The translations under genes and the position numbers were made by a program. DNA of 5,425 bases from Verrucomicrobiota bacterium (GTDB lineage: Bacteria > Verrucomicrobiota > Verrucomicrobiia > Opitutales > Seribacteraceae), in contig JAURNO010000228.1 of the NCBI GenBank assembly GCA_030830145.1, positions 1 through 5,425 on the forward strand, given 5' to 3'. Under the pieces are notes generated by a model. It saw only the letters and a program-made list of their open reading frames with translations, made no database searches and was not told the DNA's origin. This document shows positions 1 through 5,425 of this stretch, piece by piece. The first letter of the stretch is position 1, and each line of letters starts with the position of its first letter.

Positions 1-2351
1 CTTCTCATGTCAAGGATCGCGACAAGCGCAACGATGTTGTTCTAAGAACCTTGCTCACAAATTCACAAGCCGCCATCAAACTTGGCTTGGACCTGCGAGG
101 TGGTATTGCGTTCACCATGGAAGCTCGTGATTTAAACGTCACTTCGGATGACGGAGATGCTTCCGGTGCAACGGCCATGGACAAAGTCGTGGAAATCATG
201 AATGAGAGGCTAAACGCCTTTGGAGTTGCCGAAACCGTCGTTCAAAAGAAGGGAGATCGGGCGATCGAGATCAAGATTCCGGACAGGACGACTAAACAGA
301 ATCCCGGTATGATCGAAGATTTGCAAAGGCCGGCCAAGTTGGAATTCCGAATCGTAAACGTCGATTCAACCGTCAGGCAACCAACCGAAGACAACGAGGA
401 TTGGACAAACGACGAGGGAATTCTCTATCGTTCCATGACCAGAAGCGACGCTGAACCGAACGAAAGCCCCATATGGGTTCAGCAATTATCGTCTGCGGAA
501 GGCGACATCGTACAGGAAGCTTTCCCTCGGCAAGATCAAATGGGAGGATGGGAAGTCGGGTTGGATTTCACCAAAGAAGGCGGTGAGAAGTTTGCGACCC
601 TCACCGAAGAAATCGCACAAACTTCGGATTCAATTACCGGAGCGCCCGGAAGACTGGCTATCATTTTAGACGGACAATTGGAAAGCGCCCCAACCGTAAA
701 ACAGAAAATCGACGGAGGTAGTGCTGTAATAAGCGGAAACTTCAGCTACAGGGAAGCCAAACTTCTTTCCGACATTCTGAATAACCCCCTTAAGGTTTCC
801 CTTGAAATAGGAGAGAAGTACGAGGTTTCTCCGACCCTTGCAACCAGTGCGTTGGACAGTAGCCTGTCCGCATGCTATTTGGGTGCTATCCTCGTTATAG
901 CCTTCATGATATTGTGGTACAAGGCTGGGCGATTCGTTGCTGTTTTTTCCGTAGGAACAAACGTGTTGTTGGTCGTTGCCTTGTTAGCTGGTATTTTCCA
1001 AGCCACCTTTACCCTGCCTGGCATGGCCGCCCTTGTCCTCACCATTGGGATGGCAGTGGATGCCAATATCTTGATTTTTGAACGAATCAGGGAAGAGCTC
1101 AGGGCAAACAAAGGGCCTGAAAACGCACTAGAAGGAGGTTATGCCAAGGCATTCTCAACAATCATCGACGCTAACCTTACGACCTTGATTACTGCATCCA
1201 TCCTGATTTGGCTGGGGACCGGACCAATCAAAGGCTTTGGGATCACTTTAGCGATCGGTATCGTCACATCCGTCTTTTGCGCTCTTTTTATCAGCAAAAC
1301 TCTTTTGAGACTGTTGCTTCAGCTTGGACTCAAAAACCTTATTAGTCTCAACCCGATTGAAAAGAAGAAAACAACCACCGAAATCGACTTTTTGAAATAC
1401 CGTAACCCGGCTTTGCTTATCTCTTGGCTGATCGTCGGTATCGGACTCTTTTCGGTTTATCAAAACCAAGACAAAATCTTGGGCATTGATTTTCGTGGAG
1501 GAGAAGAGTTGATTGTTTCTTTCGACGAAATGGTCGAACCATCCGAGATCGGCAATCTCTTTAGCCAAAACAAAGATATCGGCGAAGTGCAACACGTCTA
1601 TCGCTCGGAAGTCGGGACCGGCGAAGGAGCCTCACGGTTGGTTCTGCAAACCGAACCGGGAAAATCCGCTTTGGCTTTGGCTCTGCTGCAAGAAGAATTT
1701 CCGACAAGCGGTTTTTCAGTAGGAGACGGAGGGGGAGAAACAGCCATAAGTGGATCCGTCAGTGAACAGATCAAGTATGACGCATTGCTTTCGGTCTTGG
1801 TCGCGCTTTTGGGTATTCTTTTCTATGTAGCAGTACGTTTTGAGATGGGCTATGCGATCGGTGCCGTCGTTGCGACGATCCATGATGTATTGATGACAAT
1901 CGGGCTCTTTGTTCTGCTGGGGCATCTATCTGGCGGAACGATATGCTCTGGTCAATTCACCGCGCCAATGCTGGCATCCGTTCTCATGATCGTTGGTTAC
2001 TCGATTAACGATACCATAGTGGTTTTTGACAGGATACGCGAGGAACTGGAAATGAACCCCGTTACAAACTTGAGGAAGATCATCACGATCGCCATCAATC
2101 GCGTTCTGTCACGATCCATCATAACCAGTGTGACGACTCTGCTTGCCGCGGTTTCTCTTTGGATCTTCGGTGCCGGGGTAATCAACGACTTTGCCTTCAT
2201 CTTCGTTATCGGAATTCTCACCGGCACCTTTTCCTCTGTTTTCATCGCAAGCCCGATCTTCTTCTTTTGGCACAAGGGGGATAGAAGACACGTCGAGGAA
2301 GGAGAGATGTTACCTAAATACGATTGGCACACTTCCACGACCAAGGAATAA
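1..2351 (+). CDS. secDF: Protein translocase subunit SecDF (SecD-SecF fusion), 5' end cut by window edge
   Basis: SecDF is an inner-membrane RND-family protein. It uses the proton-motive force to help pull preproteins out of the SecYEG channel on the periplasmic side. The frame is open from position 3 with no stop, so the TTG at 51 is not the start; the true start and first membrane helix lie to the left. Seen in order: the SecD signature LGLDLRGG (81-104), a large P1 periplasmic domain (to about 840), five hydrophobic segments (about 864-1298) including GMAVDANILIFERI, then the SecF half: a membrane segment (1407-1460), GIDFRGG (1482-1502), the P4 domain (to about 1772), and five more segments (1773-2264) including GYSINDTIVVFDRIREEL. 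The candidate proton-relay residues are Asp at 1059-1061, Asp at 2010-2012 and Arg at 2112-2114. They match D340, D637 and R671 of Thermus SecDF, and the last two keep the same 34-residue spacing. The C-terminal tail is short and charged (HKGDRRHVEE). At least 782 residues are present, a normal size for a fused SecDF. The identification is firm; the function is inferred from the family. Confidence 0.97.
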   Translation, partial: SHVKDRDKRNDVVLRTLLTNSQAAIKLGLDLRGGIAFTMEARDLNVTSDDGDASGATAMDKVVEIMNERLNAFGVAETVVQKKGDRAIEIKIPDRTTKQNPGMIEDLQRPAKLEFRIVNVDSTVRQPTEDNEDWTNDEGILYRSMTRSDAEPNESPIWVQQLSSAEGDIVQEAFPRQDQMGGWEVGLDFTKEGGEKFATLTEEIAQTSDSITGAPGRLAIILDGQLESAPTVKQKIDGGSAVISGNFSYREAKLLSDILNNPLKVSLEIGEKYEVSPTLATSALDSSLSACYLGAILVIAFMILWYKAGRFVAVFSVGTNVLLVVALLAGIFQATFTLPGMAALVLTIGMAVDANILIFERIREELRANKGPENALEGGYAKAFSTIIDANLTTLITASILIWLGTGPIKGFGITLAIGIVTSVFCALFISKTLLRLLLQLGLKNLISLNPIEKKKTTTEIDFLKYRNPALLISWLIVGIGLFSVYQNQDKILGIDFRGGEELIVSFDEMVEPSEIGNLFSQNKDIGEVQHVYRSEVGTGEGASRLVLQTEPGKSALALALLQEEFPTSGFSVGDGGGETAISGSVSEQIKYDALLSVLVALLGILFYVAVRFEMGYAIGAVVATIHDVLMTIGLFVLLGHLSGGTICSGQFTAPMLASVLMIVGYSINDTIVVFDRIREELEMNPVTNLRKIITIAINRVLSRSIITSVTTLLAAVSLWIFGAGVINDFAFIFVIGILTGTFSSVFIASPIFFFWHKGDRRHVEEGEMLPKYDWHTSTTKE

Positions 2352-2401
2352 ACCGAGACTGAACAGAGCGAGTTATCGTTGGAATTGCACTTTCCCGACC
2401 T
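2352..2401 (+). other. secDF-recJ intergenic spacer, no terminator seen
   Basis: These 50 bases separate the secDF stop from the recJ ATG. I see no hairpin followed by a T tract and no convincing -35/-10 pair, so read-through from secDF into recJ is the simplest reading. No GGAGG-like ribosome binding site lies 5-12 bases before the ATG; the nearest purine-rich piece (TTGGAATT, about 2379-2386) is a poor match and too far away. recJ translation may therefore depend on an SD-independent mechanism or on ribosomes arriving from secDF. That last point is inference. Confidence 0.55.
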
Positions 2402-4129
2402 ATGCTCTGGATTGAAGAGGTAGTAGACGACGATAAAGTCGTCGACTTCTCCAAGTCGCTTTCAATTTCGAACTTACTAGCCCGGCTTCTACTCATCAGC
2501 GGCATAGAGGAAAGCGAGCAAGCCAGCCTTTTTCTAGAACCGAAGCTCGCTCATCTTTCGGATCCTTTTGACCTTCCCGGCTTAAAGGATGCGGTGTTGA
2601 GAATCAGCCAGGCAATCACAAAGAAAGAGCCGGTGCTTTTGATCGGAGACTATGATGTCGACGGGATTACTTCCACTGTAATAGTCAAACAAAACCTCAT
2701 GAACTTGGGTGTTGATCCGTATTACGTAATACCAAGGAGAAAAGACGAGGGCTATGGTCTGACCTCCGAAGTCTTGGCTCGAGGCCTTGGACTCGCCGAT
2801 TTTAAATTGGTCATTGCCCTGGATTGCGGAACCAATTCCTACAAGCAAGCGGATGAGCTCAAGGAAAAGGGAATCGACTTGGTGATTGTGGATCACCATC
2901 AGGCTAAAGGTGATCTAGCCGAGGGGCCCATCATGCTAAACCCTCACCTTCACCCGGATCAGGGCGAACCGTGGAGAAACCTCTGCACGGCGGGCTTGGC
3001 CTTCAAGCTTATTCACGGCTTGCTCAAATACTTAAGGGAAGAAAAAATGAGTCGGGCATTTGAAGTAAACCCAATCGAAAGCCTACCTCTTGCAGCATTG
3101 GGCACGATAGCCGACCTAGTACCCTTGAAAGGTGAAAATAGAATCTTGGCTCGTTTTGGCCTCAAACATTTAGGTAACAAACCAAGTATCGGGCTTCAGG
3201 CTTTATTAGAAGAATCCGGTCTAAAGCTAGGCGTTGCGCCCGAAATTGAGGACGTCACCTTCAAGCTTGCTCCTCGCATCAACGCCTGTGGAAGATTGGA
3301 TGACCCCGAAGTGGCATCCTGTCTCATGCTCGAAAGTGATTTGGTTTCTTCCAGGAAGTTGGCAAAACAAATGAACAAGTACAATGAAAAACGAAAGGCG
3401 ATCGAAGCACGGCTCACCGAACATGCGTTGGAATTAGCCGAAGAGAATTTTTCCGACAAAACGGCGGTCGTTGTTTGCGGCAAAGGAGATGCCTGGAATC
3501 CAGGAGTGGTAGGTATTGTCGCAGGGAAAATGTCCAACGCGTTAGGTAAACCCTGTCTCGTATTGGCCGAAGCAGAAGACGGTGCATACCGTGGATCCGG
3601 GCGAGGCATACAAGGACTGAACTTGGTAGACGCTTTGTCCAAATGCAAAGACTTTCTCACTCAATGGGGGGGGCACCCTGTAGCCGTGGGTTTGACTGTG
3701 GAAAAAGCAAACTTGGAAGCTTTCACCGGTGCGTTTGTAACGGCGGTCGATACACTGACCGGAGGAAAAACAACTCCCCCAAGCTTACGAGTTACATCGA
3801 CTGTCGAACAAAGTGACCTAAGACCTGAACTGCTCAACGAACTGAAAAAAATGGCCCCATTCGGGCAAGAAAACCCAGAGCCTGTTCTTGCCTTGAAAAA
3901 TATCCGTTTAGCTCAAAATCCGCGGACTGTCGGAGATGGATCCCATTTTCAATTTTCAGTACACAACGGAACTAACATCGTTTCTGGAATCGCCTGGAAA
4001 ATGGCTGATCGAATGCCCCCAGGAGATCAAAATATTGACTTGGCCTTCCGGCTGAAATGGAACAATTGGAACGGTCAAAAGAACCTGCAAATGGAATTGC
4101 AGGACTGGAAACTAACCGAGAGTGATTAA
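2402..4129 (+). CDS. recJ: Single-stranded-DNA-specific exonuclease RecJ
   Basis: RecJ degrades single-stranded DNA 5' to 3' in the cytoplasm. It serves RecF-pathway recombination, base-excision repair and mismatch repair. The 575-residue length is normal for the family. Seen in order: DYDVDG (residues 83-88, motif I), ALDCGT (139-144, motif II), VDHHQ (163-167, the DHH motif) and GTIADLVPL (234-242, motif IV). Together these supply the acidic and histidine ligands for the catalytic Mn/Mg ions. The DHHA1 domain follows, with [13 protein letters not shown] (290-302), [13 protein letters not shown] (365-377) and the GGHP motif (423-426). The C-terminal OB-like DNA-binding domain includes [11 protein letters not shown] (484-494). 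ATG 2402 is supported as the start because an in-frame stop lies at 2360-2362 with no ATG, GTG or TTG between, and the resulting N-terminus (MLWIEE, then [13 protein letters not shown]) resembles other RecJ proteins. The gene sits 50 bases behind secDF on the same strand, probably in its transcript, and converges on glyS. All catalytic motifs are intact. Confidence 0.97.
   Translation: MLWIEEVVDDDKVVDFSKSLSISNLLARLLLISGIEESEQASLFLEPKLAHLSDPFDLPGLKDAVLRISQAITKKEPVLLIGDYDVDGITSTVIVKQNLMNLGVDPYYVIPRRKDEGYGLTSEVLARGLGLADFKLVIALDCGTNSYKQADELKEKGIDLVIVDHHQAKGDLAEGPIMLNPHLHPDQGEPWRNLCTAGLAFKLIHGLLKYLREEKMSRAFEVNPIESLPLAALGTIADLVPLKGENRILARFGLKHLGNKPSIGLQALLEESGLKLGVAPEIEDVTFKLAPRINACGRLDDPEVASCLMLESDLVSSRKLAKQMNKYNEKRKAIEARLTEHALELAEENFSDKTAVVVCGKGDAWNPGVVGIVAGKMSNALGKPCLVLAEAEDGAYRGSGRGIQGLNLVDALSKCKDFLTQWGGHPVAVGLTVEKANLEAFTGAFVTAVDTLTGGKTTPPSLRVTSTVEQSDLRPELLNELKKMAPFGQENPEPVLALKNIRLAQNPRTVGDGSHFQFSVHNGTNIVSGIAWKMADRMPPGDQNIDLAFRLKWNNWNGQKNLQMELQDWKLTESD
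3666..3673 (+). repeat. Eight-G homopolymer inside recJ
   Basis: Eight consecutive G bases span the codons TGG-GGG-GGG for Trp-Gly-Gly, just before the conserved His of the DHHA1 GGHP motif. The reading frame is intact here. Runs of this length are prone to polymerase slippage and to sequencing indels; loss or gain of one G would truncate RecJ near residue 425. Any regulatory meaning is inference. Confidence 0.9.
4084..4103 (-). terminator. Possible intrinsic terminator of glyS, embedded in recJ
   Basis: A perfect 7-bp inverted repeat (CCTGCAA at 4084-4090, TTGCAGG at 4097-4103) encloses a 6-base loop. Read on the minus strand it begins 22 bases past the glyS stop and is followed at once by TTCTTTTG (4083-4076), which looks like a factor-independent terminator. 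The stem is short with only four G-C pairs, and the T tract is interrupted by one C, so the call is tentative. It lies wholly within recJ codons. On the plus strand nothing T-rich follows directly, so it would act only on glyS. Confidence 0.35.
4126..4129. other. Interlocked stop codons of convergent recJ and glyS (TTAA)
   Basis: The palindrome TTAA gives recJ its stop TAA at 4127-4129 on the plus strand and glyS its stop TAA at 4128-4126 on the minus strand. The two genes therefore overlap tail to tail by four bases with no untranslated gap, and any transcription termination signal must lie inside the opposite gene. Confidence 0.93.
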
Positions 4130-5425
4130 GGGTCGATTTTTTCCTCAAGAAAGGAAATGATTTCGTCCTCCGACAGTCTTTCCTGTTTGGTCGTATCCCG
4201 ATCTCTAAGGGTCAAGGTTCCGTCTCCCTCCAGGGTTTCGAAATCGACGGTCAAACCAAATGGTACGCCAATTTCGTCAATCCTCCGGTATCTTCTGCCG
4301 ATTGCCCCACCCTGATCGTAAAGTACGTTCCACTTCTTTTGCAGGCGGTGATAAAAACTTTTAGCCCTCGCCACCAACTCGGGCTTGTTCTTGACCAAAG
4401 GAAATACCCCAGCTTTTACAGGTGCTACCCGTGGATGGAAACGAAGAAGAGTCCTTTTTTCGCCCTCGACTTCGTCAATTTGGTAAGCCGAACAAAGCAC
4501 CGCAAGAAAAGTTCGATCAACACCAAGACTCGGTTCGATGACATTGGGTAAATATTTCGATTTGAGGCTTTCGTCAAAGTATTCGAGATTCTTACCGGAA
4601 TGCTCTTGGTGTTGAGTCAAATCAAAGTTTCCGCGTGCGGCTATTCCCTCTAATTCATGTTCCCCAAAAGGAAACTTGAATGTGATATCCGTGCACGCTT
4701 GAGCGTAATGGGCTAGCTTTTCCTTAGGATGTACCTCTTCTCCCAAAAACTCATCGGTCAAACCTATCGAGCTAAACCAACCTTTTCTTGTGTCTATCCA
4801 TTCGCGGTGATAGCGCCTCCACTCCTCTTCACCAGGCGGAATGAAATACTCGATTTCCATTTGCTCGAACTCACGTGAACGGAAAATAAAATTTCTCGGC
4901 GTAATCTCGTTTCGAAAAGCTTTTCCGATCTGAGCAATACCAAAGGGGACCTTGACCCGACCGGTATCCACCACGTTTTTGAAATTCGCAAAGATTCCCT
5001 GAGCAGTTTCCGGACGAAGATAGCAAAGAGAAGATCCATCCCGCAAAGCTCCGACATGAGTTTCGAACATCATATTGAATTCCCTCGGTGGCGTAAGCGA
5101 ACCCACCGTACCGGTAGCTGGCGATGGGACCTGCCCCTGCTCCTCCGCATCCAGTTCGTCGTAGGGTCTGAGGTCCAAGGATTCCAGAGAACCTTGCATG
5201 GCGGCCTTTCTTTTCATGCGCTCCGCCTTTTCTGTGGCTTCATCTTCCATCTTTTCAGATTCAACAAGAGAGACCCAGCCCAAACTAGTGCCATCCACCC
5301 GTACCTCGGCAGCAAAAAGTTGATCGGCCCTGTACCGCATTTTTGATTCCTTGCAATCGACCATCGGGTCAGTGAAACCATCAACATGTCCTGATGCCTC
5401 CCACACTTTGGGGTTCATGATGATA
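4126..5425 (-). CDS. glyS: Glycyl-tRNA synthetase, class II alpha2 type, N-terminus cut by window edge
   Basis: This enzyme attaches glycine to tRNA-Gly with ATP in the cytoplasm. The ATG at 5418 is internal: it is preceded in frame by two Ile codons, giving [13 protein letters not shown], a stretch well inside other GlyRS proteins. Roughly 70 N-terminal residues are missing to the right. Counting Met-5418 as 1, the 430 residues contain RPETAQGIF (135-143), class II motif 2 (FRNE at 168-171 through FEQMEIEYF at 184-192), motif 3 with the glycine-site signature [10 protein letters not shown] (295-304), and a C-terminal anticodon-binding domain (about 325-425). It is the single-chain form used by eukaryotes, archaea and some bacteria, not the alpha2beta2 GlyQ/GlyS form; the symbol glyS follows common annotation practice. 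An insertion of about 65 residues (40-108, positions 5095-5301) with a charged, probably helical stretch replaces the usual short zinc knuckle: DCKESK has one Cys of the expected CxxC, and the second CPxCG pair is absent. Core catalytic motifs look complete. Confidence 0.96.
   Translation of the reverse strand, partial: IIMNPKVWEASGHVDGFTDPMVDCKESKMRYRADQLFAAEVRVDGTSLGWVSLVESEKMEDEATEKAERMKRKAAMQGSLESLDLRPYDELDAEEQGQVPSPATGTVGSLTPPREFNMMFETHVGALRDGSSLCYLRPETAQGIFANFKNVVDTGRVKVPFGIAQIGKAFRNEITPRNFIFRSREFEQMEIEYFIPPGEEEWRRYHREWIDTRKGWFSSIGLTDEFLGEEVHPKEKLAHYAQACTDITFKFPFGEHELEGIAARGNFDLTQHQEHSGKNLEYFDESLKSKYLPNVIEPSLGVDRTFLAVLCSAYQIDEVEGEKRTLLRFHPRVAPVKAGVFPLVKNKPELVARAKSFYHRLQKKWNVLYDQGGAIGRRYRRIDEIGVPFGLTVDFETLEGDGTLTLRDRDTTKQERLSEDEIISFLEEKIDP

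Noticed and set aside
51..53. TTG as the start codon of secDF
   Set aside because: The frame stays open to position 3, and the conserved SecD LGLDLRGG motif lies only ten codons later, leaving no room for the first membrane helix. The gene simply runs off the left edge.
1248..1595. 115-codon open frame antisense to secDF, and a similar one at 1997-2344
   Set aside because: Both mirror well-conserved secDF coding sequence and show no independent protein-family features.
2426..2443. Inverted repeat GACGAC-GATAAA-GTCGTC in the first codons of recJ as a translational control hairpin
   Set aside because: A 6-bp stem is expected by chance at this frequency, it lies 24 bases inside the gene, and it does not cover the start codon.
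3494..3499. Trp-Asn in Rec[14 protein letters not shown], where some family members have Trp-His
   Set aside because: To my recollection Asn at this place also occurs in RecJ proteins of other phyla, so it is not evidence of an inactive enzyme.
3196..3660. 154-codon open frame antisense to recJ
   Set aside because: It lies wholly inside intact recJ, the translation has low-complexity Ser/Pro-rich composition and no recognisable domain, and there is no start signal. It is a shadow frame.
4136..4157. T run (4136-4141) and small hairpin (TTTCCT 4140-4145 with AGGAAA 4152-4157) after the recJ stop, as a recJ terminator
   Set aside because: The T run precedes the stem instead of following it, the stem is only 6 bp and A/T-rich, and no strong stem lies immediately before the T run.
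5056..5346. 96-codon plus-strand frame inside glyS
   Set aside because: It is antisense to a conserved GlyRS coding region and shows no coherent domain or ribosome binding site.
5416..5418. ATG as the start codon of glyS
   Set aside because: [11 protein letters not shown] is a well-known internal block of GlyRS, and the two preceding in-frame codons (Ile-Ile) fit the family too. The gene continues past the right edge.

Overview
This window holds three large protein-coding genes and little else. Two are in tandem on the plus strand: a fused secDF, cut by the left edge, and recJ. The third, a glycyl-tRNA synthetase gene (glyS), lies on the minus strand and is cut by the right edge. No RNA gene, mobile element, CRISPR array or phage-like gene was seen.

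The organism is a bacterium with intermediate base composition, judged by eye. Three features together fit the Verrucomicrobiota, probably Opitutae/Puniceicoccales-like marine members: a SecD-SecF fusion, a single-chain (alpha2-type) GlyRS with a long insertion where other family members carry a zinc knuckle, and poor Shine-Dalgarno signals. This placement rests on remembered family resemblance, not on a search.

Layout: positions 1-2351 encode SecDF, the proton-driven membrane partner of the Sec translocon. A 50-base spacer without a terminator follows, so recJ (2402-4129), a single-strand-specific 5'-3' exonuclease of recombination and mismatch repair, is probably co-transcribed with secDF. 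recJ converges on glyS (4126-5425, minus), and the two stop codons interlock in the palindrome TTAA at 4126-4129. There is no intergenic space there. A hairpin inside the recJ 3' end, followed on the minus strand by a T-rich tract, could terminate glyS transcripts.

The three genes are housekeeping functions (protein export, DNA repair, translation) with no evident shared pathway. I found no convincing undescribed system. The points worth checking are the interlocked convergent stops with a possible terminator embedded in recJ, an eight-G run in a conserved part of recJ, and the replaced zinc-knuckle region of GlyRS.
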